NCBI RefSeq assembly: GCF_902150045.1
Contig: NZ_CABFVU010000001.1
Location: 372,001-436,000, forward strand
Direction of reading: 5' to 3'
Origin: Chitinophaga polysaccharea
Lineage (GTDB): Bacteria; Bacteroidota; Bacteroidia; Chitinophagales; Chitinophagaceae
DNA: 64,000 nucleotides
In this document: positions 53,075 to 60,604 of the stretch, in pieces
How the letters are laid out: the number at the start of each line of letters is the position of its first letter
How positions within the stretch are numbered: position 1 is the first letter of the stretch
Notes under the pieces: generated by a model
Told to the model about the DNA's origin: nothing
What the model saw: the letters and a program-made list of their open reading frames with translations, nothing else
The model's database searches: none
Made by a program: the position numbers and the translations under genes

Positions 53075-53662
53075 TTATTGCCCGATAAGCAGGAGGATAA
53101 TAAACAAATGATGGCCCAGCACCATCCGCAATTGCCGGAGTGCTTTGGTGAGGTGGTTTTCCACTGTTTTATGCGAGATGTTCAGCGTGTTGGCAATGTC
53201 GGTAATGGAAAGGTGCTCATGACGGCTCATCCTGAATACCTGCTGGCATTTTTCCGGCAGGCGGGATACTTCTTTCTCCATGGTATTTTTCAGATCCGTT
53301 GCGGCTATATGCTCTTCGTTGGAATTATCGGACTGCTGTTCAGGTGTAAGATTGCTGATATAGATCCTGCGAATGCGGTCTGATTTGAGATAATTGAGCA
53401 GCTGGTATTTTACAGCAGTGAACAGATAGGCGGCAAGCGAATGCGTGAGTTGCAGTTCTGTATGTTTTTTCCAGAGAGAGAAAAAAACCTCCTGGATGAT
53501 CTCTTCCGCTACCTCTTTACTCTTTAACCTGTTGTAAACATATCCGTATAAGCGGGGCCAGTATTCATTGTAAATGGCCTCATAAGCACCCATATCACCT
53601 TCTTTCAATAAGGCTAATATGGCAGATTCATCTGATTGATTATATTTTTTTATTATATTCAA
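53075..53662 (-). CDS. ECF RNA polymerase sigma factor
   Basis: A 195-residue ECF sigma-70 factor. Region 2: AYEAIYNEYWPRLYGYVYNRL, EEIIQEVFFSLWKK. Region 4: RLPEKCQQVFRMSRHEHLSITDIANTLNISHKTVENHLTKAL. The C-terminal extension is hydrophobic (LFIILLLIG), as in many Bacteroidota ECF factors paired with FecR. It should direct transcription of the susC-susD-peptidase operon. Confidence 0.93.
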   Translation of the reverse strand: MNIIKKYNQSDESAILALLKEGDMGAYEAIYNEYWPRLYGYVYNRLKSKEVAEEIIQEVFFSLWKKHTELQLTHSLAAYLFTAVKYQLLNYLKSDRIRRIYISNLTPEQQSDNSNEEHIAATDLKNTMEKEVSRLPEKCQQVFRMSRHEHLSITDIANTLNISHKTVENHLTKALRQLRMVLGHHLFIILLLIGQ

Positions 53663-53967
53663 TATTTTCTCTTATTCAGATGTTATAAACATAAACAAAC
53701 AAAAAAAATATCAATTATCATAATAATAAACCGATTATTTATGTTCCAACACTTAAATAAAACGATTTTCTATAGATAAGACATTCATTAACATGATAAA
53801 AATAGCAACCTTGTTACTTTAGCCATTCCATACAACCAGCAGGATCCGCAATGGACCATGAATGGGGATGCCTGGTGCCATCGGGCGGGTCAGCAAAAAC
53901 ATGGGGCGGGTTAAAAAGATGCGTTTCCTGAACGCATGTAGGCATTGCATTTTCACCGGCTGTTCTT
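53663..53967. other. Non-coding stretch with a terminator hairpin
   Basis: AT-rich upstream region of the sigma factor on the left and a GC-richer part on the right. A hairpin at 53919-53937 (ATGCGTT / AACGCAT) is followed on the minus strand by CTTTTTAA and would end the transcript of 53968-54309. A 26-codon open frame around 53851 on the plus strand has no support. Confidence 0.5.
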
Positions 53968-54309
53968 CTAGCGCGACATAAAATAACCCAGCAACGCTAT
54001 AGCCGTAATACTGGCTATATCATTCCAGCGGAAAGCGGGTGTTGCTTCCCAGTTATGCGTTACCGTATGCCGGTGCTGAGATGGATATGTTCCATATGTG
54101 GAGCTCCTGCCGCCGGTGCTGTCGCTTACCGTTTGCAGGTACTGGCGCCATTGCCAGGGCCTCACGAGGGAATCTGTATGAATGACGGGAAGCGGGGCCG
54201 CCTGTTTCCTGCCGGAGCTGTTACTATGCTGTGCCTGTACGGTAAAAGTGGTAACTGCAGCCAAACAGGCTGTAAGCAAATATTTTTTAAGTTTAACTGG
54301 TAGTTCCAT
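53968..54309 (-). CDS. Small exported hypothetical protein
   Basis: A 113-residue protein from the Met at 54309: MELPVKLKKYLLTACLAAV is a signal peptide ending around TVQAQ. The mature part is Ser/Thr/His-rich (HSNSSGRK, YGTYPSQHRHTVTHNWEATP). It ends in a hydrophobic segment (IASITAIALLGYFMSR) that could be a C-terminal membrane anchor. No family is recognised. The frame extends to 54441, but that part reads through the upstream terminator, so it is rejected. Confidence 0.55.
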   Translation of the reverse strand: MELPVKLKKYLLTACLAAVTTFTVQAQHSNSSGRKQAAPLPVIHTDSLVRPWQWRQYLQTVSDSTGGRSSTYGTYPSQHRHTVTHNWEATPAFRWNDIASITAIALLGYFMSR

Positions 54310-54399
54310 GATGATCGTTCTTCTATATGGTGGACGCATGGCATCTGCTGTTCCCCTATGTGCCGGCCATCTTTTTTTGAAACACTTTTTCCGGCAGGC

Positions 54400-54438
54400 A
54401 AAAAGCCCTTGTACCGCAAGGCAATACAAAGGCTTTTT
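54400..54438 (-). terminator. Terminator of the DoxX-like gene
   Basis: Imperfect stem AAAAAGCCCTTGTA / TACAAAGGCTTTTT. On the minus strand it ends in GGCTTTTTGCC, 37 bases after the stop of the DoxX-like gene. Confidence 0.75.
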
Positions 54439-54474
54439 CATTTTATATAGCGATACTTATTGAGGTATTATCAG

Positions 54475-54888
54475 TTAAGCCCGCTGGCTTTGTACCGGGA
54501 AAACTGCCCGCAGCGCCGGGATACGCAGGAAAAGGCTTACCCAAACCAGGATACCGAATACCACCGGGAAATAGTAAGGCTCGTTTATCCTTGACATGAT
54601 AGCCACGGCACCGCCAAGGTAGCAGCTGATCAATATTGCGCCCAGCACTGCCGTGCGGGGAATGGCGTATAGAATGGTAGCGATCAGCAACACGAAGCCA
54701 ATGCCCTGCACCTGTTCTGCAGGCCAGCCCAGCTTTACGCTACCTTCCATGGAATAAATATTTTTGATGACTTTCATAATGGCATCAACCAGGAGAAAAA
54801 GTACACACAGGATGGTGATTACCCAGCCGGTAACATTGGCGGCTTTAGAAGGATTTTTTGTGCTCATATAAAGTGTTTGCGCTTCCAT
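54475..54888 (-). CDS. DoxX-like small membrane protein
   Basis: A 137-residue protein with four hydrophobic helices. The blocks LLIATILYAIPRTAVLGAIL and CYLGGAVAIMSR, with FGILVWVSLFLRIPALRAVFP, match the DoxX-like family (PF13564 type). These are inner-membrane proteins of uncertain function, sometimes linked to quinone or sulfur metabolism. The start could also be the Met at codon 8. Monocistronic, with a terminator downstream. Confidence 0.85.
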   Translation of the reverse strand: MEAQTLYMSTKNPSKAANVTGWVITILCVLFLLVDAIMKVIKNIYSMEGSVKLGWPAEQVQGIGFVLLIATILYAIPRTAVLGAILISCYLGGAVAIMSRINEPYYFPVVFGILVWVSLFLRIPALRAVFPVQSQRA

Positions 54889-54991
54889 ATACAGTGGTTT
54901 TTTTGTTTTTTATTTTGATTGATTAACGATACAAACTTACCGGGATTTGCGCTTATTGCTACTGGTCGAATACGACATTCTTCATGGTTGA

Positions 54992-55021
54992 TTGCGACAA
55001 TTCGGGAACAACTTACCTTTG
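54992..55021 (+). promoter_or_regulatory. Promoter of the helicase gene (leaderless transcript)
   Basis: TTG (54992-54994), 19 bases, TACCTTTG (55014-55021): full consensus. The expected start of transcription, 5-8 bases later, falls at or just beside the ATG at 55026, so the mRNA would have almost no leader. Confidence 0.65.
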
Positions 55022-55025
55022 CGCC

Positions 55026-56933
55026 ATGGATTATTTCAAAAAGCAGCTTGAGTTACTGAAAACAGAGCGGGAAGAAGACCAGAGATCGTATAAGCAAATG
55101 ACAGCATCCACGTCTGTGGCAGACCGCAGGGCTAATGGCCTCACCTGGTACCCGATTGCCATCAGGGGATCAGAAATGAGCCGGGGCGATTACCTCACCG
55201 TGGAAGTGGAACGTACCACTCACCAGGACCTGCCGCATCAGCTGCGGTTTGGAGCTGCCGCTACTTTATTTTCCAATCACGATCCCAAGCAGGACCATCT
55301 TGACGGCACCATTACCTACCAGGGCGGCAACCGGCTGAAAATCACCCTGCGTACCGATGAACTGCCGGAATGGGCCAGTGATGGCAAGCTGGGCATTGAC
55401 CTGCTTTTTGATGATAACAGCTACGATGAAATGCAAAACGCCCTTAAACAGGCGGATGCCCTGCAGGATAAAGCACAGGAAGGAAGATTGATACAGATCC
55501 TTACCGGGCAGAAAAAACCCGTATTCTATCCTGATATTACCCCCTATGTAAATCCTTCGCTGAATGCCTCACAGCAATCGGCTGTCAATAAAATATTAGC
55601 AGCCGGCGACCTGGCTATTGTGCATGGCCCTCCGGGAACGGGAAAAACCACTACCCTTGTGCAGGCTGTGAAGGCGCTGATCAAACAGGACGGGCAACAA
55701 ATACTGGTGGTAGCGCCCAGCAATGCAGCAGTGGACCTGCTCAGCGAAAAGCTGTCGGACGAAGGCCTGAACGTATTGCGGGTAGGTAACCCCGCGCGTG
55801 TGTCGGAGCGGCTTACAGCGCTTACGCTCGACAGTAAAATATCTGAACATTCCAGTATCAAAGAAATCAAACGCCTGAAAAAACAGGCCAATGAATTCCG
55901 CGATATGGCCCATAAATACAAACGCAATTTTGGTAAAGCGGAAAGGGAACAACGTAAAGCCCTGTTCGACGAGGCCCGCAAGATCATGAAAGAAGTGGGC
56001 AATACAGAGCAGTATATTATTGACGACCTGATCTCCAAAGCACAGGTGATCACGGCCACCCTGGTAGGCGCCAATCACTATACCGTTAAAAACCTGAAGT
56101 ACCACACAGTGGTAATAGATGAAGCGGGGCAGGCGCTGGAACCCGCCTGCTGGATCCCTATCCTGAAAGCGGAGAAGGTGATCCTGGCCGGTGACCATTG
56201 CCAGCTGCCACCCACCATTAAATCAGATGAAGCTGCCCGTAACGGCCTTAGCACCACCCTGCTGGAAAAATGTACCGCCCTGCACCCGGAGAGCGTAACG
56301 CTGCTGGAAGAACAGTACCGCATGCACACCACTATCATGGGATATTCATCCGGTATCTTTTATGAAAACAAATTAAAGGCGCATGCATCTGTTGCCGGAC
56401 ACCTGTTGTTTTCCGGCGACAGCCCCCTCAGCTTTATAGATACCGCCGGCTGTGGTTTTGATGAGCAGGCCGATGGCACCAGCACCACCAATCCGGAGGA
56501 AGCTGTTTTCGTTTTCAAACATCTTACCCAGCTGGTTACCGCACTGGAAGCGCATTACCAGCCGAACAACTTTCCTTCGGTGGCGGTTATATCTCCCTAC
56601 AAACAACAAATACAACTGCTGAAAGAACAACTGCAGCACTCACCCTTGCTGCAACCTTATGCTGGCAGGATTTCCGTGAACACCATTGACAGTTTCCAGG
56701 GACAGGAACGCGATATTGTGTACATCAGCATGACGCGCAGCAACACGGAAAATAAAATCGGCTTTTTATCAGATATCCGGCGGATGAACGTAGCTATGAC
56801 CAGGGCGCGCAAAAAACTGGTGGTGATAGGCGACAGCGGCACGCTTTCCCAGCTGGCGTTCTATGCCGGCTTTATCAGCTATGCAGAGCACCAAAATGCC
56901 TACCAGAGCGCCTGGGAATTTATGGATGTGTAA
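55026..56933 (+). CDS. UPF1/SMUBP2-like superfamily 1 helicase
   Basis: A 635-residue DNA/RNA helicase. The N-terminal beta domain (about 1-150) is the IGHMBP2-type stalk/1B region. Helicase motifs: Walker A GPPGTGKTTT (about 202), VAPSNAAVDLL (Ia), VVIDEAGQALEPA (II), AGDHCQLPPT (III), EEQYRMH (IV), NTIDSFQGQERDIVYISMTRSN (V) and NVAMTRARKKLVVIGD (VI). The frame is open from 54984, but the Met at 55026 fits both family and promoter. It is cytoplasmic, with a role in nucleic-acid remodelling. The 3' end overlaps the convergent hydrolase by 14 bases. Confidence 0.93.
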   Translation: MDYFKKQLELLKTEREEDQRSYKQMTASTSVADRRANGLTWYPIAIRGSEMSRGDYLTVEVERTTHQDLPHQLRFGAAATLFSNHDPKQDHLDGTITYQGGNRLKITLRTDELPEWASDGKLGIDLLFDDNSYDEMQNALKQADALQDKAQEGRLIQILTGQKKPVFYPDITPYVNPSLNASQQSAVNKILAAGDLAIVHGPPGTGKTTTLVQAVKALIKQDGQQILVVAPSNAAVDLLSEKLSDEGLNVLRVGNPARVSERLTALTLDSKISEHSSIKEIKRLKKQANEFRDMAHKYKRNFGKAEREQRKALFDEARKIMKEVGNTEQYIIDDLISKAQVITATLVGANHYTVKNLKYHTVVIDEAGQALEPACWIPILKAEKVILAGDHCQLPPTIKSDEAARNGLSTTLLEKCTALHPESVTLLEEQYRMHTTIMGYSSGIFYENKLKAHASVAGHLLFSGDSPLSFIDTAGCGFDEQADGTSTTNPEEAVFVFKHLTQLVTALEAHYQPNNFPSVAVISPYKQQIQLLKEQLQHSPLLQPYAGRISVNTIDSFQGQERDIVYISMTRSNTENKIGFLSDIRRMNVAMTRARKKLVVIGDSGTLSQLAFYAGFISYAEHQNAYQSAWEFMDV

Positions 56934-57843
56934 CGGCGGCAGTCATTACCTTTTCCAATACCTGGTTAAACGCAGCGGGTTGTTCAAACATCGGGAAATG
57001 CCCTGCTGCCTGGATCCAGTGCAGTTGTATATCCGGGCGGATGATTTGCAGCTCATAAGTATAAAAGGCCAGCGGGTCCTGGCGGCTGCCGATTACGGTA
57101 ATGGGGCCTTTATATCGCGGCAGGTTTTTGCTGAGATCAAAATGTACCCGCTGAAGGTCTGTTACCATCAGGGTTTGCATACGGACATTCGGTTTGGCTA
57201 TATAAATTTTCGCCATGAGGCTGTCGATATCCACCTTGTTGTAAATGTATGCCAGTCGCACTGTACGGTTAAATAACGCACTGTCCTTTCCATCTGCCTT
57301 ACCTGCTTCCATCTTTTTATTCAGCGATTCCATTATTTCCAGGTCCGATACGCCCAGCCTTGCCCTCAGGTTATTCATATGCGTAGTCATAAAATCGGCC
57401 GAAAACTTGTAATAGCCGGGGTTGGCGAGCACCAGCGCCTTTACCTTTTCCGGGTGAGCCGCAGCAAAGCTCATGGCCAGCATAGCGCCCCAGGAGTGGC
57501 CATAAATAACAGCCCTGGAGATGCCTTCCTTTTGCAGCAGCCGCTGAATGTCGGCCACGGCCTCCTCCAGGTTGATAGTAGTGGAATCGAACGGCACAGG
57601 AATAGACAGGCCCGTACCCCGCTGTTCCGGCAGAATAGCGCGGTAGTGCTTTCCCAGCTCAATAGCCACTTCTTCCTGTTGCAGACAGGAGTTGCCCGGA
57701 CCGCCTGATAGCACGATCACGGGAGTGCCTTTTCCATATGTATGATAATACAGCCAGCCATTAGGGTATTTCAATGAGTCCAGTTGCTGGCAGTGGCCGG
57801 GTAAACAATACAGCAACGTGGTTAACAATAGCAATAATCTCAT
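56920..57843 (-). CDS. Exported alpha/beta hydrolase (proline iminopeptidase-like)
   Basis: A 307-residue protein with a signal peptide from the Met at 57843 (RLLLLLTTLLYCLPGHCQ). Oxyanion region VIVLSGGPGNSC, DQRGTG-like block PEQRGTGLSIPV, nucleophile Ser in YGHSWGAMLAM, acid GSRQDPLAF and His in AAGHFPMFEQP. The pattern fits the prolyl iminopeptidase/epoxide-hydrolase-like group; the substrate is unknown. The frame is open to 57885, but those extra codons precede the signal peptide. Confidence 0.88.
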   Translation of the reverse strand: MRLLLLLTTLLYCLPGHCQQLDSLKYPNGWLYYHTYGKGTPVIVLSGGPGNSCLQQEEVAIELGKHYRAILPEQRGTGLSIPVPFDSTTINLEEAVADIQRLLQKEGISRAVIYGHSWGAMLAMSFAAAHPEKVKALVLANPGYYKFSADFMTTHMNNLRARLGVSDLEIMESLNKKMEAGKADGKDSALFNRTVRLAYIYNKVDIDSLMAKIYIAKPNVRMQTLMVTDLQRVHFDLSKNLPRYKGPITVIGSRQDPLAFYTYELQIIRPDIQLHWIQAAGHFPMFEQPAAFNQVLEKVMTAAVTHP

Positions 57844-57937
57844 AAAACGGTTTTTCGAAGCAGTAAAATAGGTGATTTTATACATATAAGATGTGTATAC
57901 GGCCCAAACCCTCTCCCGGCAGGGGGCAAATAAATCC

Positions 57938-57967
57938 TTGCCACGCGCTTAAAAATGTGTAACTTTG
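57938..57967 (+). promoter_or_regulatory. Promoter of the DnaJ-KTSC gene
   Basis: TTG (57938-57940), 19 bases, TAACTTTG (57960-57967): full match to the Bacteroidota consensus, 73 bases before the ATG at 58040. Confidence 0.65.
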
Positions 57968-58039
57968 CGCGCTTTCGGGTAAGATAAATGGTAGCCTGCT
58001 CATAATGATCAGCCTGTTTATTTTTTGAATAAATACATT

Positions 58040-58489
58040 ATGAGTAAAATAGTTGATTACAGGAAGTTATTGGGGGTTACCAAAACTACTGAAGTAAAAG
58101 AATTAAAATCGATTTACAGGAATTTCATGAAAGAGTGGCATCCTGACAAATTTGAAGGCCTGGCTGAAGAGCAAAAGCAGGAAGCGGAGGCTAAAAGTAA
58201 AGAGCTGATAGAAGCCTATCACTTTTTAGTGAGCATTGCGCCGGAAACCATTGCTGCCGCTTTACCAGATTATACGGCTACTATTTCAGCTTCTACCCTT
58301 GTGGATTTTTCTTACCAGAAACAAACGCTCCAGCTTCAGTTTGAAGATGGCAGCAGCTACGAATATTTTGACGTTCCCAAAACGTTGTACACTAAACTGA
58401 TCAACTCTGATACACCCGGACGTTTTTGCCGCAGGCATATTTACCATGAGTTTGTGTATCGTAAAGTGAGCAAGGCGGTAGAAGTGTAA
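58040..58489 (+). CDS. DnaJ-domain / KTSC-domain protein
   Basis: A 149-residue cytoplasmic protein. The N-terminal J-domain (about 4-70) carries the His-Pro-Asp motif (34-36, in KEWHPDKFEG) that stimulates DnaK. The C-terminal KTSC domain (about 84-148, VDFSYQKQTLQLQFEDGSSYEYFDVP ... RRHIYHEFVYRKV) is often found fused to lysyl-tRNA-synthetase-like or RNA-binding proteins. The start at 58040 is preferred to 58025, as the family begins just before the J-domain. A co-chaperone role is known for the J-domain; the target is unknown. Confidence 0.9.
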   Translation: MSKIVDYRKLLGVTKTTEVKELKSIYRNFMKEWHPDKFEGLAEEQKQEAEAKSKELIEAYHFLVSIAPETIAAALPDYTATISASTLVDFSYQKQTLQLQFEDGSSYEYFDVPKTLYTKLINSDTPGRFCRRHIYHEFVYRKVSKAVEV

Positions 58490-58501
58490 CGCAATTAAGA
58501 A

Positions 58502-58540
58502 TTACCGGTTCCGGAAACATAGGCTTCCCGGAACCGGTAA
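58502..58540. terminator. Long perfect inverted repeat between convergent genes
   Basis: Thirteen-bp perfect arms TTACCGGTTCCGG / CCGGAACCGGTAA, loop 13 bases, 13 bases after the DnaJ-KTSC stop. There is no T-tract, but the position and stem strength suggest transcription end or mRNA 3' protection for both converging genes. Confidence 0.6.
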
Positions 58541-58561
58541 CATATAAAAATCACCCTGCTT

Positions 58562-58926
58562 CTAATAAAAAAACTGTTCCAGCACAATCTGCCCGTCTTT
58601 CACTTCATACAACATGATCTGATCAATTTTCACCCGTCCCAAACCTTCCACAGTAAGATCTGTAACGCGGCCTACAGAAAAATAATTACCGCCTACAACA
58701 GGTTGGGTGGTGTAAGCATGGTGTACTTCTGTAATTCTTTTCACAAAGTCCTCCCCTTTTTTACGAACAGCTGCTTTGCCTTCGGCATACCCGAAATACG
58801 GGAGTGCGGGGGATCTACGCTTTTTACGTTATCAGCAAAAAACTCATCCTGGATATCAAACCATTTTTCCTGCCGTGCGAGCTCATCGAACCGGGCGGCT
58901 ATCTCATGGGTAGTTAGTGTTGCCAT
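58562..58926 (-). pseudogene. SnoaL/NTF2-like gene split by a frameshift at a slippery run
   Basis: Two adjacent frames (58926-58741 and 58744-58562) together make one about 120-residue SnoaL-like (nuclear transport factor 2 fold) protein: ARFDELARQEKWFDIQDEFF ... SGMPKAKQLFVKKG, then DFVKRITEVHHAYTTQPVVGG ... DGQIVLEQFFY. The break is inside AAAAAAGGGG. In the upper frame this reads A-AAA-AAG, the classical -1 slip heptamer, and a -1 shift restores the full protein exactly. A one-base loss or gain, or a homopolymer sequencing error, is the simpler reading; programmed slippage is possible. It lies just downstream of the ArsR gene. Confidence 0.8.
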
Positions 58927-58937
58927 GGTATACTAAT

Positions 58938-59264
58938 TTATTTTTTTGAGATTTTGTTATTCAGGAGCATTTCCAGTGTTTTCAGTTTCGATGCCCAGAA
59001 TTTATCAAAGTGGGAGATCCATTCCTGTAATTCTTTGAACCCGTCCTGTTTCAGTGTACAATACCGTTCCCGGCCAATGTCGTGGATAGAAATAAAGCCC
59101 GCGGAATGCAGTATTTTAATATGTTTTGACACCGCGGGGCGGCTCATGTCAAAATTTTCTGCCAGGCTGTTAATAGTCAGACTGTCTTTTGAAAGCAGGC
59201 CTAACATTTTTCTCCTGCTTGGGTCGGCAATTACCTGGAATACATCAAGTATTGGTTGTGTCAT
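58938..59264 (-). CDS. ArsR-family transcriptional regulator
   Basis: A 108-residue winged-helix repressor: VFQVIADPSRRKMLGLLSKDSLTINSLAENFDMSRPAVSKHIKILHSAGFI, then a wing and a C-terminal helix. No metal-binding Cys cluster is present, so it belongs to the non-metal group that accompanies SRPBCC (AHSA1) genes. It overlaps the SRPBCC gene upstream by 20 bases, so the two are translationally coupled. It probably represses its own operon through the inverted repeat at 59703-59718. Confidence 0.92.
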   Translation of the reverse strand: MTQPILDVFQVIADPSRRKMLGLLSKDSLTINSLAENFDMSRPAVSKHIKILHSAGFISIHDIGRERYCTLKQDGFKELQEWISHFDKFWASKLKTLEMLLNNKISKK

Positions 59265-59697
59265 GATTTGCAGCGTTTATAAGTTCAGCCACTTTGTGCA
59301 GTTTCTTGATCCAGCCATCTGTCATTCCGTTGTAGATAGGCAGGTTTTCCGGCATAGAGAAACCACTGTGCTCCAGGAAGAGTTCCGTGCCGTCATCTTT
59401 GGCCTGTAGTTTCCATATCACCATGGAATCAAGTGTAAACTTTCCATCTCCGGGGCCTCCTTTCCAGGAGTAAGATAATTTTTTGAGAGGAACAATTTCC
59501 AATACACGACAATGGAAAATGCCGTCTAAATTGAGGTTGGGTATTGGGTTTGTCTGGAACTGGAAATCATATCCGAGAATGGGCTGAAAATCATTCTTCA
59601 TCAGCCATTGCGCCATCAGTTCAGGTGTTGTGAGGTACGACCAAACTGCTTCCGGTGGATGGGCAAAGAAAAATGTATGCCTGATAGTGTCTGCCAT
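59245..59697 (-). CDS. SRPBCC/AHSA1-domain protein
   Basis: A 150-residue START-like ligand-binding protein: DTIRHTFFFAHPPEAVWSYLTTPELMAQWLM is the standard N-terminal block, followed by PLKKLSYSWKGGPGD and WIKKLHKVAELINA. The fold binds hydrophobic small molecules. It pairs with the ArsR repressor downstream, a widespread SRPBCC-ArsR operon. The ligand is unknown. Confidence 0.9.
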   Translation of the reverse strand: MADTIRHTFFFAHPPEAVWSYLTTPELMAQWLMKNDFQPILGYDFQFQTNPIPNLNLDGIFHCRVLEIVPLKKLSYSWKGGPGDGKFTLDSMVIWKLQAKDDGTELFLEHSGFSMPENLPIYNGMTDGWIKKLHKVAELINAANHDTTNT

Positions 59698-59702
59698 AAT
59701 AC

Positions 59703-59718
59703 GTAACTTTTGAGTTAC
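59703..59718. promoter_or_regulatory. Inverted repeat GTAACT-N4-AGTTAC, likely ArsR operator
   Basis: Perfect 6-bp arms with a 4-base spacer, six bases upstream of the SRPBCC start codon. The position would let the co-encoded ArsR protein block transcription of its own operon. The role is inferred. Confidence 0.45.
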
Positions 59719-59796
59719 CCAAATATTTCTTTATCATTTTAGTTTTTTTTGGGGAGAGATAGTTACAAAGCCATTAAGGTGCGGAAAAAATATTCC

Positions 59797-59804
59797 TACA
59801 TTTG
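59797..59804 (+). promoter_or_regulatory. TACATTTG -7 element upstream of a tiny ORF
   Basis: Perfect TAnnTTTG match 25 bases before the ATG at 59830. No TTG was found 19-20 bases upstream, so this is a partial promoter match only. Confidence 0.35.
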
Positions 59805-59829
59805 ATCATCTTCCTATAAAAAACAGGTG

Positions 59830-59916
59830 ATGGAAAAACTGAACAGGGATGAATTAATTACCCTCGCTGAAAAGATCAGGGATGCAGCAGGCGCTTACAA
59901 ACCCATTCAGCTGTAG
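59830..59916 (+). CDS. 28-codon ORF, possible truncated gene
   Basis: MEKLNRDELITLAEKIRDAA and eight more residues, then a stop. The coding look (amphipathic helix, sensible codons) and a -7 element just upstream suggest a real 5' end. The opening loosely recalls the first helix of colicin-type immunity proteins (a LxRDELIxLxEKI pattern), which are about three times longer. It may be a truncated remnant or a genuine micropeptide; weak support. Confidence 0.3.
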   Translation: MEKLNRDELITLAEKIRDAAGAYKPIQL

Positions 59917-60010
59917 AGCACTCTCACTTAACAATAAAATTTTATTGCATCCCGCCATAATGTTCTAACTTAAATATTCATTTGAAAACCTAACAATTAA
60001 ATTTTAACCC

Positions 60011-60412
60011 ATGAGAAAAGCAATCGTTTTAAGCGCTCTATCCGCACTGTTCTTTCTTCAGAGTAATGCTACCCCAACAGCTCCCGGCAACAACATCAGT
60101 AATGAAGCCCTAAACAAAGTGCAAACGGAATATAATGTGCGTATACAACTGGTAGACATTTACGGTGCGCCGGTTACTGGCGGCACAGGTTTACGTGGTT
60201 ACTGGGCGAAAAATGTAGCAACAGGTGTTTATTACTATCCAGGCGGACAGGAAAATGAAGACAAATTTGAAAACCTTCCGGCAGGTACTTACACTTTTGG
60301 CGCTTATCCTGGCAACTGGGAAGGAGCTGTGTCCAGCACAGTTACCCTTAGCAGCGGCGATGTAGGGCCCGATGGTTATATTGTTGTAACCTTAACTTAT
60401 TGGGTAGAGTAA
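60011..60412 (+). CDS. Small secreted beta-sandwich protein
   Basis: A 133-residue protein with a clear signal peptide (IVLSALSALFFLQSNATP). The mature part looks like one Cna-B/transthyretin-like beta sandwich: VRIQLVDIYGAPVTGG, KFENLPAGTYTFGAYPGNW, TVTLSSGDVGPDGYIVVTL. No Cys in the mature protein. The function is unknown; it could be a surface or matrix component. Monocistronic with a strong terminator 17 bases downstream. Confidence 0.75.
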   Translation: MRKAIVLSALSALFFLQSNATPTAPGNNISNEALNKVQTEYNVRIQLVDIYGAPVTGGTGLRGYWAKNVATGVYYYPGGQENEDKFENLPAGTYTFGAYPGNWEGAVSSTVTLSSGDVGPDGYIVVTLTYWVE

Positions 60413-60429
60413 TTCAGCCCGTTTAGTAT

Positions 60430-60468
60430 AAAAAAGGTGATGCGTCTTACGATCCGTCACCTTTTTTT
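60430..60468 (+). terminator. Rho-independent terminator
   Basis: Stem AAAAAAGGTGA / TCACCTTTTTT with a 16-base loop and a long T-tract, directly after the secreted protein gene. Confidence 0.88.
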
Positions 60469-60604
60469 ATCACTTTTTGCAATCCTGAAAATATCCCTTG
60501 TTATCTGTTAAGATAAGGCGCTTGGGAAAAGTTTCCCGGAACATTCTGTGATTCCGTTTGTTATTTTTTACCTGGAAGCTACTCTCATCCTTCAACTATT
60601 CACT

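Noticed and set aside
53851..53931. 26-codon plus-strand frame upstream of the sigma factor
   Set aside because: No promoter, no recognisable composition, and it overlaps a terminator hairpin of the opposite strand.
54310..54441. N-terminal extension of the small exported protein to 54441
   Set aside because: It runs through the terminator of the DoxX-like gene and would bury the signal peptide that starts at 54309.
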